From NCBI GenBank assembly GCA_007745835.1, contig CP036424.1, positions 620,001 through 684,000 on the forward strand: DNA of 64,000 nt, in the 5' to 3' direction. The DNA comes from Planctomycetes bacterium MalM25. GTDB taxonomy: Bacteria; Planctomycetota; Planctomycetia; Pirellulales; Lacipirellulaceae. The translations under genes and the position numbers were made by a program. Shown piece by piece: positions 27,132 through 35,805 of the stretch. Numbering within the stretch: position 1 is the stretch's first letter; every line of letters starts with the position of its first letter. The notes below the pieces were generated by a model that saw only the letters and a program-made list of their open reading frames with translations, searched no databases and was not told the DNA's origin.

Positions 27132-29141
27132 TCAGTCGGAGAGCGCCGCTTCCAGGGCGGATCGCGCCTCGGCGACCAAGTCCTCGTCGTGCGGCTTATC
27201 GACGGGCTCCTCGAGCGTGGCCTCCGATTGCGGCGTGATCGACGCGGCGGCGAGCTTCTGCTTGACCAGCTCCGCGACGCTCAGCCCCGAGGTCTCCGCG
27301 TCGAACGTCGGATCGTTTGGCGCTTCTCCGCGTTTCTCCTTGGCGGCGCCTGAGATCTGGTCGGCGAGCTGAGCCTGCAGGGCCGAGGTGTCGAGCGCCG
27401 GCATCGCGGGCGCCGCCGGGGGGGCGGGCTCCTCGGCTTCGGCGGCGAGCGCCTCGCTCGCCTGTCCGAGATCGGCCTCTTCGAGCGAAGGCGGCGTCAG
27501 CGTCGGCGCTGCGGTTTCGACGGACTCCACGCTGGGGGCCTCGTCGGTTTCGGGGAGTTCGGGTTCACGCTCGGGGTCGGCGCCCGCCGGATCGGTCTCC
27601 TCAGGCTCGTTCTCGGGCTCGGCGACCTCACCGTGGATCGCCTCGTCGGCGTCGGAGACCATGTCGAGGATCGTCTCGGCGACGGTCTCGGCGGCCTGGT
27701 CTTCGTCCATCGCGACGGCGGTTTCCGTGGCCGGCTCCTCGGTCACAGCGACCTCGGGGCTCTCGACGCTCGGCGCGGCCTCTTCAACGACCTCGCCCTC
27801 GGCGGTTTCTGTTTCCGCAACGGGCTCTGGCTCGGCCGGGGTCTCTTCAACGAGGGCGACCTCCTCAGAGACCGCCTCGACAACCGCGGTCGTCTCTTCC
27901 GGCGCCACCTCAGCGACGGCCTCTTCGATGACCGGCGTGGCTTCGGCGGTCGCCTCCTCGGCTCCGTCGGCGAAGGCCTCCGGGTGGTGCTCGACGAACT
28001 CGGGCACGTGCGACACCGGCTCAAGCCGGTCGAAGACGCCCTCGCCGATCTCGTCCGCCTTGCGGTCGCCGAAGCTGATGCCCAGGGCGCGGGCCGCCTG
28101 CACGGCGGGGCCGTGCGCATCGACCTGACGCAGCTCGTTGACCGCCTCCATGATGGGGACGCTAGTCATCTCGGGCGGGCGGCTGCAAATCATTTCGCCA
28201 AAGCGCCCTTCCTTTACCAGACGCACCGCGTGGGCGCCGAACTGGGTGGCGAGGACCCGGTCGAACGTGGTCGGTTTGCCCCCGCGCTGCAGGTGCCCCA
28301 GCACGCAGAGGCGCGCCTCGCGGTGCAGGCGGTTCTGAATCTCCTCGGTGACCGCGCGGCCGACGCCGCCCAGCTTCATCTGCTGGCCGCTGCGCTGTTC
28401 ACCGACGAGCTCGCCGCTAGGCAGCTCAGCGCCCTCCGCGACAACGATCAGCGTGAACTTCTTGCCCTGGCTCTCGCGGTGCAGGATCTTGTGGCAGAGG
28501 TCGTCGTAGTTCCATTCGATCTCGGGGATGAGGATCACGTCGCCGCCGCCCGCGATGCCCGCGTGCAGGGCGATCCAACCGGCGTGGCGGCCCATGACCT
28601 CGAGCACCATGATCCGCTCGTGGCTGGATCCCGTGGTGTGCAGGCGGTCGAGCGCGTCGGTCGCGCACTCGATGGCGCTGTCGAAGCCGAAGGTGAACGC
28701 GGTGGCCGACAGGTCGTTGTCGATCGTCTTGGGGACGCCGACGACCGGGATGCCCTGTTCGTGGAACTGCTGAGCGACCGCGAGCGAGCCGTCCCCGCCG
28801 ACGCAGATCAGGCCGTCGATGCCGAGCTGGTCGATCGTCTGCTTGACGCCCTCGACGAGCCGCGGCTCGAGCTCCTGGCGGTCCTGCACGCCGACCGTGG
28901 CGGCGAAACGCCCCTTGTTGGTCGAGCCGAGGATCGTGCCCCCTTGGTTGAGGATGCCGCGGGTGCTGTCGGGGGTGAGGTGAACGTACTGGACCGGGTC
29001 GTAGAGACCCTCGTAACCCTTCAGGAAGCCGACGCAGTCGTACCCGAGCTGGTGCGACGCCTTCACGGCTCCGCGGATCACCGCGTTGAGGCCCGGGCAG
29101 TCTCCGCCCGAGGTGAGGATGCCAATGCGTTTCTTGCTCAT
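27132..29141 (-). CDS. pfkA: 6-phosphofructokinase with long acidic C-terminal extension
   Basis: A 669-residue protein. Residues of about 1-365 are a complete phosphofructokinase that phosphorylates fructose 6-phosphate: GILTSGGDCPGLNA at 6-19, GGDGS at the phosphoryl-donor site, PKTIDNDL with the catalytic aspartate, MGRHAGWIALHAG and LGHLQRGG. Glycine in GGDGS with lysine in PKTIDND is a mixed signature; the glycine favours ATP over pyrophosphate. The remaining 300 residues are low-complexity, rich in Glu, Ala, Pro, Val and Thr, and presumably disordered. A short helical end (LVAEARSALEAAL) closes the protein. Bacterial enzymes are usually 320-420 residues long. The frame is uninterrupted across the join. 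The ATG at 29139-29141 matches the family start (MSKKRIGILTSGG). Confidence 0.92.
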   Translation of the reverse strand: MSKKRIGILTSGGDCPGLNAVIRGAVKASHQLGYDCVGFLKGYEGLYDPVQYVHLTPDSTRGILNQGGTILGSTNKGRFAATVGVQDRQELEPRLVEGVKQTIDQLGIDGLICVGGDGSLAVAQQFHEQGIPVVGVPKTIDNDLSATAFTFGFDSAIECATDALDRLHTTGSSHERIMVLEVMGRHAGWIALHAGIAGGGDVILIPEIEWNYDDLCHKILHRESQGKKFTLIVVAEGAELPSGELVGEQRSGQQMKLGGVGRAVTEEIQNRLHREARLCVLGHLQRGGKPTTFDRVLATQFGAHAVRLVKEGRFGEMICSRPPEMTSVPIMEAVNELRQVDAHGPAVQAARALGISFGDRKADEIGEGVFDRLEPVSHVPEFVEHHPEAFADGAEEATAEATPVIEEAVAEVAPEETTAVVEAVSEEVALVEETPAEPEPVAETETAEGEVVEEAAPSVESPEVAVTEEPATETAVAMDEDQAAETVAETILDMVSDADEAIHGEVAEPENEPEETDPAGADPEREPELPETDEAPSVESVETAAPTLTPPSLEEADLGQASEALAAEAEEPAPPAAPAMPALDTSALQAQLADQISGAAKEKRGEAPNDPTFDAETSGLSVAELVKQKLAAASITPQSEATLEEPVDKPHDEDLVAEARSALEAALSD

Positions 29142-29444
29142 CTGACGGGTTCGCTCATCTGAAGGAGGCGTGGCGGCGCGCTCGAGGGGGGAGCGCAGCA
29201 CGCGGCGCGCAATGCCAGTTTCTCGGCAAAGCTAGGTCACACCCCGTGGCGTGCGGGGCGGAGCCTGAGAGAACTTCCCACACGCCGATCGATCGTCATG
29301 AGCGTCACCATCGGTCCCCCTCCCCCGGGGGTTGGACGCGGCGGTCTTGATCTGGAGGCGAACCGCCATTGCGGCTAGAAGAACGATAGGCGTCAGTTAG
29401 CGCGCCGGCCCGGACCGATAGCGGCGCCAGCGTCTCCCCCTGCC
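29142..29444. other. Divergent intergenic region between pfkA and a glycosyltransferase-like gene
   Basis: No gene seen. It must hold the pfkA promoter on the minus strand and any promoter of the plus-strand gene at 29445. No strong -10/-35 pair stands out. A CCCCCTCCCCCGGGGG-like run lies near 29318-29333. Confidence 0.4.
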
Positions 29445-30428
29445 ATGAAGAGCACGATGCGATTCATCACCGTCACCCCCGCCGGCCGCCGGCGGTACCT
29501 CGAGGTGCTCACCGAGTACCTGCTCCGCAACCGCCACGAGATCGACGAGCACCATTGGTGGGTGAACACACGCAACCCGGATGACTTGGCCTACCTGCAC
29601 GGGCTGATCGACGAGCACCCCGATTTCTTCAAGCTGGTCGCCAAGCCGATCGACCACACGGCGCGGATCGGGTGGCAGATCTGGCACTACATGAGCGATT
29701 GCGTCGAGCCGGACACCGTCTACCTGCGTTTGGACGACGACATCTGCTATGTGGCGGACGACGCGATCCCGCGAATGCGGGACCACCGCCTCGAGAACCC
29801 GGAGCCCTTCTTGGTGCTCGGGTCGATCGTCAACAACGCGATCTGCTCGCACGCGTACCAGCGGGCGGGCGTCATTCCGCGCTCCTGGGGCGAGGTGCAT
29901 CCGGACTGCCTCGACCCGGTCGGCTGGGGAAGCGGCGCCTTCGCCAAGCGGTTGCACGAGCTCTTCCTGTCCGACCTGGAGTCGGGGCGAGAGGAGCGTT
30001 GGATGAACCAGGACATGTCGTTCGACGGCGTTCGCCGGTTCAGCGTCAACGCGATCTGCTGGCGTGGTGAGGACATGGCCCCGGTCGCCGAACGGGGGCA
30101 CAACCAGATCGACGAGGAGGAATGGCTGACCCAGGTGCTGCCGGCCCGCTACGGCCGTCCGAGCCAGGTCTGCCCCGGCGCCCTCTTCGGTCACTACGCC
30201 TTCTACAGCCAGAGGAAGCGGCTCGACCTGACGGCCCCCGAGCTGCTGGATCGCTACCGCCGACTGGCGATGCGGGAGGCCCCGGCCGGGCTGGTGGATG
30301 GCGCTCGGATCGCCTCGCAACGGGCCTACGGAAAGACGGTTTGGGGCGTCCGGGCGGGCATTCATGCGGCCAAGCACGGAGCCAAACGGCTGCTCGGCCA
30401 GGACGATTCCTCGAACAAGGCGGCCTAG
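29445..30428 (+). CDS. Putative glycosyltransferase
   Basis: A 327-residue cytosolic protein that looks like a GT-A-type glycosyltransferase without a confident family. The N-terminus FITVTPAGRRRYLEVLTEYLLRN is a typical start of a nucleotide-sugar fold, and VYLRLDDDICYVADDAI contains a DxD-like metal site (about residues 94-98). A later YGRPSQVCPGALFGHYAF segment may bind acceptor. It faces the DUF707-glf cluster tail to tail, with no base between the two stop codons. A role in the same surface glycan is inferred from position only. A second in-frame ATG four codons in (MRFITVTP) is an equally good start. Confidence 0.65.
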   Translation: MKSTMRFITVTPAGRRRYLEVLTEYLLRNRHEIDEHHWWVNTRNPDDLAYLHGLIDEHPDFFKLVAKPIDHTARIGWQIWHYMSDCVEPDTVYLRLDDDICYVADDAIPRMRDHRLENPEPFLVLGSIVNNAICSHAYQRAGVIPRSWGEVHPDCLDPVGWGSGAFAKRLHELFLSDLESGREERWMNQDMSFDGVRRFSVNAICWRGEDMAPVAERGHNQIDEEEWLTQVLPARYGRPSQVCPGALFGHYAFYSQRKRLDLTAPELLDRYRRLAMREAPAGLVDGARIASQRAYGKTVWGVRAGIHAAKHGAKRLLGQDDSSNKAA

Positions 30429-30437
30429 CTAGGCCGC
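30420..30437. terminator. Perfect 18-bp palindrome made by two abutting stop codons
   Basis: GCGGCCTAG at 30420-30428 is followed at once by CTAGGCCGC at 30429-30437. The plus-strand gene ends with TAG at 30426-30428, and the minus-strand gene ends with TAG at 30429-30431. Imperfect pairing extends to 30417-30440. It could act as a two-way terminator, though a tight loop is required. Confidence 0.5.
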
Positions 30438-31220
30438 TTTGCCCAGCCAGCCGCCGAACCGAGGGCGGTTCCAGCCCTCGGCGCCATCGAGCAGCACGCC
30501 ACGCATCCGCGCGGTCCCTTTCACCAGGGCACGGCGGTAGCGGCGGTTGTGGATGCCGTGCCGGTAGCGGAGGTCGCGGAACTCATCGTTCGGCGTGACC
30601 CCGTCGCCCGTGAGTTGCTTGTAGAGGCTGCCCGTCGCGAGGGGCCGCGTGTGATCGACCGCGACGGCGTCGATGATCGCGATCTCTTCCTCGTCGTAGC
30701 GATGCGACCAGAGCCAATCGAGGCCCCAGGAAGATTTGGTCTCGTGGAAGGTGGGCAGGCACTCCAGCAACGCTTGACGCGTGAACAGGGGGCACATCAC
30801 CTCCACGTACTTCGAGTAGCGGATCTCGAAGCGGCGATCGACCCGCAGCGCGGCGTACGACAGCGCTCCCTGATCGATCGCGGGCTGAGCCACCGAGAGG
30901 TGGTGCTTCTCGAAGAGTTCGAACAGGCGGTTCACCTGCGCCGTGCTGGCGCGGATGTCGTCGTCGGGCAGCCAGACGCGCTCGTACCGCTCAAACAACT
31001 CGTTGAAGTGCGACTCGGCCAGTTCCTTCAGCAGCCAGAACTTGAACCCCTTGTGGGCCAGGTAAAAGTCGGCCTGTTCCTCGTACCGCCCCGGGGTGTC
31101 GCCGTAGTAGACGAGCCCGAGGTCGAAGTCGCGTTCGGCCGGTCCCTCGATCCACGAGGGGTGGACGGAATCGTCACCCACGAACGAGAGCACCAGGTTG
31201 CCGTGATCTTGGCCGGGCAT
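30429..31220 (-). CDS. DUF707 glycosyltransferase-like protein
   Basis: A 263-residue protein of the DUF707 family, which has a glycosyltransferase-like fold and is often found in surface-sugar gene clusters. Typical segments are LVLSFVGDDSVHPSW, DFDLGLVYYGD, HKGFKFWLLKELAESH, WLPDDDIRAS (DxD-like) and SSWGLDWLWSHRY. The ATG at 31218-31220 follows the glf stop codon with one base between them, which points to translational coupling with glf; an upstream in-frame ATG would overlap glf. The coupling suggests that it acts in the galactofuranose pathway, but the reaction is not known. Confidence 0.85.
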   Translation of the reverse strand: MPGQDHGNLVLSFVGDDSVHPSWIEGPAERDFDLGLVYYGDTPGRYEEQADFYLAHKGFKFWLLKELAESHFNELFERYERVWLPDDDIRASTAQVNRLFELFEKHHLSVAQPAIDQGALSYAALRVDRRFEIRYSKYVEVMCPLFTRQALLECLPTFHETKSSWGLDWLWSHRYDEEEIAIIDAVAVDHTRPLATGSLYKQLTGDGVTPNDEFRDLRYRHGIHNRRYRRALVKGTARMRGVLLDGAEGWNRPRFGGWLGKAA

Positions 31221-31221
31221 A

Positions 31222-32349
31222 TCAGGCGGACCTGCGGAGGGGCGTCGGGACACCGAGCTCGCGATCGGCTGCGGTGAGGGCTTCGGCGATGACTTGGTGC
31301 ATGTCGTAGTAGCGGTAGCTGCCGAGCCGCCCGCCGAAGAGCACGCCGGGCTTCGTCGTCTTGGCGAGTTGGTTGTACTGCTCGAAGAGGGCCGTGTTGG
31401 CCTCGTCCCGTATCGGGTAGAAGGCCTCCCCCCCCGGCTTGTAGGCCTGCGGGAACTCGCGCGTGATGACGCTGTTCTCGCTTGTCTGCATCGCGAAGTG
31501 CTTGTGTTCGACGGTGCGGGTGTAGGGCACGTTGACGTCGGCCGAATTCACGATCGCGGCCCCCTGATGGTCGCCAGCGACACGCTCGGTTTCGAAGCGA
31601 AGCGAGCGGTACTCCAACGCGCCGAATCGGTAGCCGAAGTACTCGTCGATCTTGCCGGAGTAGACCAAGCGTTCTCCCGCCGCTTCGAGCTCTTTCTGGT
31701 TCTCGAAGAAGTCGACGCCCGTTTGCACCTCGATGTTGTCGTGATCGAGCAGGTTCTCGAACATCGCGGTGTAGCCGTTCTCGGGAATCCCCTGGAAGCG
31801 GTCGTTGAAGTAGCGATCGTCCCAGGTCAGGCGGATCGGGATCCGCCGGATGATCGAAGCGGGCAGGAGCTTGGGGTCGCGTCCCCACTGCTTGGTGGTG
31901 TAGCCCCGGACGAAGATGTCGTAGAGCTCGTGGCCGACCTGAGAGAGGATCCACTCCTCGAGGTTGCTCGGCTGCGAGATCGGCTCGCGCACCTCCGCGA
32001 GCTTCGCCTCGGCTTCGCCCGGCGTGGTCACGCCCCAGAGTTGGTGCAGCGTGAGCAGGTTGATCGGGAAGGAGAACAGGCGTTCCCCGTGCCGGACGAC
32101 GCAGCGATGACGGTACGCGTTCATCGGCGTGAACCGCAGCACGTACTCCCAGACCCGCTCGTTGTTGGTGTGGAAGATGTGCGGCCCGTAGCGGTGGACG
32201 TCGATCCCCTCGACGCGCTCCGAATAGCAGTTGCCCGCGATGTGGGAGCGGCGATCGACGAGCAGAACCCGCTTGCCCGCCTCGGCGGCTTGCCGCGCGA
32301 AGACGCTTCCAAACAGCCCTGCGCCAACAAGGACGTAGTCGTTAGCCAC
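31222..32349 (-). CDS. glf: UDP-galactopyranose mutase
   Basis: A 375-residue flavoenzyme that converts UDP-galactopyranose to UDP-galactofuranose, the donor for furanose-containing surface glycans. The FAD-binding motif GAGLFGSVFARQAAE is at residues 8-22, followed by DRRSHIAGNCYSE and HRYGPHIFHTNNERVWEYV, all characteristic. Further matches are TTKQWGRDP and the C-terminal GRLGSYRYYDMHQVI. The length is normal for the bacterial enzyme. It is the first gene of a coupled pair with the DUF707 protein and lies in a cluster of glycosylation genes. Mannosyltransferase-like and epimerase genes lie just upstream on the same strand. Confidence 0.95.
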   Translation of the reverse strand: MANDYVLVGAGLFGSVFARQAAEAGKRVLLVDRRSHIAGNCYSERVEGIDVHRYGPHIFHTNNERVWEYVLRFTPMNAYRHRCVVRHGERLFSFPINLLTLHQLWGVTTPGEAEAKLAEVREPISQPSNLEEWILSQVGHELYDIFVRGYTTKQWGRDPKLLPASIIRRIPIRLTWDDRYFNDRFQGIPENGYTAMFENLLDHDNIEVQTGVDFFENQKELEAAGERLVYSGKIDEYFGYRFGALEYRSLRFETERVAGDHQGAAIVNSADVNVPYTRTVEHKHFAMQTSENSVITREFPQAYKPGGEAFYPIRDEANTALFEQYNQLAKTTKPGVLFGGRLGSYRYYDMHQVIAEALTAADRELGVPTPLRRSA

Positions 32350-32388
32350 CTTGAGACTCCAACCGTGGTGTGGGCGCAGGCCCCCGGG

Positions 32389-32409
32389 AACGCCGCCTCA
32401 TGCGGCGTT
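32389..32409 (-). terminator. Eight-base-pair hairpin between the polyprenol glycosyltransferase gene and glf
   Basis: AACGCCGC (32389-32396) pairs with GCGGCGTT (32402-32409) around a five-base loop. There is no clear T-run, so termination is uncertain. Confidence 0.4.
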
Positions 32410-32486
32410 TGAGCTGCGGAGACTAGTAGAAAGCCGACCGAGCTCCAACGCCGAACCGGCGGCGCCGGCGCCGCTGGCGCCACGGG

Positions 32487-33191
32487 TCACGCCCGGGAGG
32501 TCAGGCAACGCCACAGCATGGCGAACTTGCCGCGGGCCTCGGCGAGGTTCGCCTTGGACGAGCCGACCGTCCGGTCGCGGAAGGTGATCGGGTGCTCGGC
32601 GAAGGTGGCGCCCGCGGCCGCCAATCGCCAGACGATCTCTTCCAGGTAGGCGTAGCCGCTGGAGCTGATGCGGCCGAGGTCGATCCTCCCGAGCGCCGAG
32701 GCCCGATAGACCCGGAACGCCCCGCTCGAATCCTTCACGGGCACACGGAGCAGGAACCGCGTGAGCCGGTTCATGACCCGGCTTATCACCCGCCGCGAGA
32801 AGGGCCAGCCCTCGATCTTGCCCCCGGGGGCGTAGCGTGACCCGATGGCGACGTCGCACGACTCGGTCAACGCCAGCAAAGCGGGCAGCTCCTCGGGCGG
32901 GTGGCTCCAGTCGGCGTCCGTGGTGGCGACACGCTCGTACTCCCGCTCCAGCGCCCAGCGGAACGCGGTGATCGTCGCCGAGCCGAGGCCGAGCTTCCCT
33001 TCGCGGTGGATCACCGAGAGCCGCGGGTCGGAGGCGGCCCGCTCGTCGGCCCACCGGCCGGTGCCGTCGGGCGAGTTGTCGTCGATGATCAAGACATCGG
33101 CCTCGGGCAACGCGGCCTCGACCGCATCGACGAGCGTCGGCAGGTTCTCCCGTTCGTTGTAGGTCGCGATGGCGACAAGCGTGCGGTGCAT
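32487..33191 (-). CDS. Polyprenol-phosphate mannosyltransferase-like glycosyltransferase (DPM1 type)
   Basis: A 234-residue GT2 enzyme. The N-terminus LVAIATYNERENLPTLVDAV and LIIDDNSPDGTG are the classical start of dolichol/polyprenol-phosphate mannose synthases, and VATTDADWSHPPEELP carries the DxD metal site. The later RVPVKDSSGAFRVYRASAL and GYAYLEEIVWRLA segments also fit. There are no C-terminal transmembrane helices, so it is the short soluble form that works at the membrane surface. It would load mannose or a related sugar onto a polyprenyl phosphate. It lies in the surface-sugar cluster between the epimerase and glf genes. Confidence 0.9.
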   Translation of the reverse strand: MHRTLVAIATYNERENLPTLVDAVEAALPEADVLIIDDNSPDGTGRWADERAASDPRLSVIHREGKLGLGSATITAFRWALEREYERVATTDADWSHPPEELPALLALTESCDVAIGSRYAPGGKIEGWPFSRRVISRVMNRLTRFLLRVPVKDSSGAFRVYRASALGRIDLGRISSSGYAYLEEIVWRLAAAGATFAEHPITFRDRTVGSSKANLAEARGKFAMLWRCLTSRA

Positions 33192-33269
33192 CGCCAGATG
33201 ATGGACTGCGTCGAACGGCGCGTCGAGCGCCTGCTGGCGAGATCATCGGTGGAGAGGCCGGGCGGCCGC

Positions 33270-34211
33270 TCACGCGCCCGCGATCGACTTGTAGTATTCG
33301 ATCGAGCGCTTGAGCCCCTCGGCGAAGGGGACCTTGGGCTCGTAGCCCAGTAGTTGGCGCGCCCGGGTGATGTCCGCCAGGCTCTCGCGCACGTCGCCGA
33401 CGCGGGCCTCAGCGAAGACCGGCTCGAGGTCGGTCCCCGCGGCGGCGTTGATCGCGGCGATCAGGTCAAGGAGCGTCGTGTGACGCCCGGTCGCCACGTT
33501 GAGGACTTGGCCGTTCGCCTCGGGAGCGTCCGCGGCGAGCAGGTTCGCCTGGACCACGTCCTCGACGAACACGAAGTCGCGGCTCTGCATGCCGTCGCCG
33601 AAGACGGTCGGCCGCTCGCCGGCGATCATCTTCGTCACGAAGATCGGGATCACCGCCGAGTACTCGCTCTGCGGGTCCTGCCTCGGTCCGAAGACGTTGA
33701 AGTACCGCAGCGCGACCGCCTCCAGGTCGAACGACTCCGCGAACGCCTGGCAGTACAGTTCGCTCGCGATCTTCGAGGCCGCGTAGGGCGAGAGCGGATC
33801 GACCGGGTCGGTCTCACGCTTCGCCGCGAAGGGCCGGTCGCCGTACGCGGCGGCCGAGGCGGCCATCACCACGCGGCGGGCGCCCCGCCGGCGGGCGGCG
33901 TCGAGCACGTTGACCGTGCCGGTCATGCACGCGGCGTGCGATTCGAGTGGCGTCCTCTGGCTGGCGGGCACCGAGGCCATCGCCGCCTCGTGGTAGACGA
34001 CCTCCACGCCCTCGGTCGCGGCGAAGACCGCGTCCGGGTCGGCGACGTCGCCCTCGACCAGCTCGACGCGATCGCCCAGGTGCGCGAGGTTCTTCTTGTA
34101 GCCCGAGACCAGGCTGTCGAGCACGCGCACCCGGTCGCCCCGTTCGACGAGCGCCGTTGCCAGATGCGAGCCGATAAAACCGGCGCCGCCGGTGACCAAG
34201 TAGGTGCTCAT
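33270..34211 (-). CDS. NAD-dependent nucleotide-sugar epimerase/dehydratase
   Basis: A 313-residue extended short-chain dehydrogenase. The Rossmann motif TGGAGFIGSHL is at residues 7-17. The catalytic set is visible as a serine in ASAAAYGD and the Y-x-x-x-K in SPYAASK. FGPRQDP, and DFVFVEDVVQANLLA near the substrate site, are typical of UDP-glucose or UDP-GlcNAc 4-epimerases of the GalE/WbpP group. It could supply UDP-galactose to the UDP-galactopyranose mutase encoded downstream, which fits the cluster. The exact substrate cannot be told. It is co-directional with the glycosyltransferase gene, with 78 bases between them. Confidence 0.9.
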   Translation of the reverse strand: MSTYLVTGGAGFIGSHLATALVERGDRVRVLDSLVSGYKKNLAHLGDRVELVEGDVADPDAVFAATEGVEVVYHEAAMASVPASQRTPLESHAACMTGTVNVLDAARRRGARRVVMAASAAAYGDRPFAAKRETDPVDPLSPYAASKIASELYCQAFAESFDLEAVALRYFNVFGPRQDPQSEYSAVIPIFVTKMIAGERPTVFGDGMQSRDFVFVEDVVQANLLAADAPEANGQVLNVATGRHTTLLDLIAAINAAAGTDLEPVFAEARVGDVRESLADITRARQLLGYEPKVPFAEGLKRSIEYYKSIAGA

Positions 34212-34248
34212 AAAGCGAACTCTAGCACGCGGGCGTGGCGCTGCCCGC

Positions 34249-35805
34249 TCAGCCCTGGCGGAGGTTGGCGAACAGGTCGGCGTAGTCCTGCCGGTGGGCG
34301 GCCGGAGCGGGCGTCGCTTCCTCCGAATCGACGACCAGGATGTCGTCCACTTCCTGCTGGGTCACCGTATCGTCGTTAGCGTTCTGAAGCACCGCCTCGG
34401 AATCGTCGGCGAGCGATTCGACGGTCTCGAGCGCCTGGTACGCCTTCTCCAGGTCGGTCGGCTTGTCGCTCACGACTTCGGGCGCTGCCGGGATGACGCG
34501 CTCGTGGTCCGCGTACGGATCCAGGACGATCTCTTCCTCGTCGAACGACTCGTTGAACGGGTCCGGAGTCGGGGCCGGTTCGACTTGGGCGGCGGGCTGC
34601 TCTTCGTCGATCTCGTAGGGCTCGTCGTCGGTGAGCTCTTTGATCAGGTCGTCGAGGTGCTCGTCGGCGTCGATCGTCTCTTCCGCGACGGTCGGGAAGG
34701 CGAAGGCGACGGGGCCCTCGTCCTCGTCTTCGGTGGTGGGTGGAGCGGCGGGGGTCGGCAGGTCGTGCAGCTTGTCGCCCGCGTCCCACACGCCGCCGCG
34801 GGCGGCGATCTCGGCGGTGAGGGCGGTGACCGCCTCGGCCTCCGCTTGCAGGGCGTCCGCCTCCTCGTCGTCGAGCATACCGAACTCGATGCCCGGGTCC
34901 TCCGCGGCGAGGGCGCTCTCGGTGACCGCCGTCAGGCCGGGCGACGAAGCGGCCGCCAGCGGCGCGCTGGCCGGCGCCTGCCACGGCGCGGCGAGGCGGT
35001 GCAGGTCGGACCAGGCGTCGCCGATCGACTGACGGTCGATCGCCACGTCTCCCCGCTCGGCGGCGAGCGTCAGCGCGCGATCGGCGACCTGGTTGATCAG
35101 GCGTGGCAGGCCGTCGCTCGCTTGAGCGAGCGCTTCGTAGGCGTCGGCCGCGAGGATGCGATCCGCGTCTCCGCCCGCCGCGGCGACATGCGCTCGAACG
35201 TATTGTCCGATTTCCTCACGCGTGAGCGGCTCCAGGTAACAACGGGCCGCGATCCGCTGGCTGAACGCTTCGAGCGACGGGTCGGTGAACGACTCGTCCA
35301 GCGAGTGCGCGCCGGCGAGCACGAGCCTGAGGCGGGGCGCGCCGTCGAGGGCGATGTTGGTCAGCAGACGCAGCTCCTCGAGCAAGCGAGTCGGCAGGGT
35401 CTGCGCTTCATCAACGAGCAAAGCCACGCCCGCGCCGGTCTCGGATTGGTCGAGCAGCAGGTCGGTGAGCGACAGCCGCAGCTCCCCCTCTTCGCGATCG
35501 CGGTACGGTCCGCCCAGACCGTGGAGGATCGCTTGCAGCAGGGCCCGGCGGGTGCAGAGTTGGGTGCTCGCGAGCCGGACCACGTGCAGCTTGCCCGCCA
35601 GGTCGTTGGCGAGCACATCGATGAGCATCGACTTCCCCACCCCCGGGGCGCCCAGCAACAGAGCCGGGCCGTCGCCACGGAGCAGGCACTGACCGAGCCG
35701 CTGGCGGGCCGCTTCGCTCGTCGACGAGCCGAAGTACCTGTCTAAACGCGGGTGGGCCGGGAACGCACGCGAGGCGGTGTTGCTGGCGGGCGAGGGCGAC
35801 GGCAT
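34249..35805 (-). CDS. ExeA-like AAA ATPase with long acidic tail
   Basis: A 518-residue protein. Residues of about 20-270 form an ExeA/GspA-type AAA ATPase: HPRLDRYFG, Walker A GAPGVGKS, Walker B VALLVDEAQ, then LRLLTNIALDGAPRLRLVLAG and RCYLEPLTREEIGQYVRAHV. The C-terminal 240 residues are very acidic and low complexity (EDEDEGP, DDEPYEIDEEQ, DPFNESFDEEE), probably disordered. There is no transmembrane segment or peptidoglycan-binding domain as in classical ExeA. Planctomycetes commonly have such ATPases; links to type II secretion or type IV pili are by family only. The ATG that begins MPSPSPASN was chosen because the upstream extension is unlike the family and runs into the trpF promoter area. 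Confidence 0.75.
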   Translation of the reverse strand: MPSPSPASNTASRAFPAHPRLDRYFGSSTSEAARQRLGQCLLRGDGPALLLGAPGVGKSMLIDVLANDLAGKLHVVRLASTQLCTRRALLQAILHGLGGPYRDREEGELRLSLTDLLLDQSETGAGVALLVDEAQTLPTRLLEELRLLTNIALDGAPRLRLVLAGAHSLDESFTDPSLEAFSQRIAARCYLEPLTREEIGQYVRAHVAAAGGDADRILAADAYEALAQASDGLPRLINQVADRALTLAAERGDVAIDRQSIGDAWSDLHRLAAPWQAPASAPLAAASSPGLTAVTESALAAEDPGIEFGMLDDEEADALQAEAEAVTALTAEIAARGGVWDAGDKLHDLPTPAAPPTTEDEDEGPVAFAFPTVAEETIDADEHLDDLIKELTDDEPYEIDEEQPAAQVEPAPTPDPFNESFDEEEIVLDPYADHERVIPAAPEVVSDKPTDLEKAYQALETVESLADDSEAVLQNANDDTVTQQEVDDILVVDSEEATPAPAAHRQDYADLFANLRQG

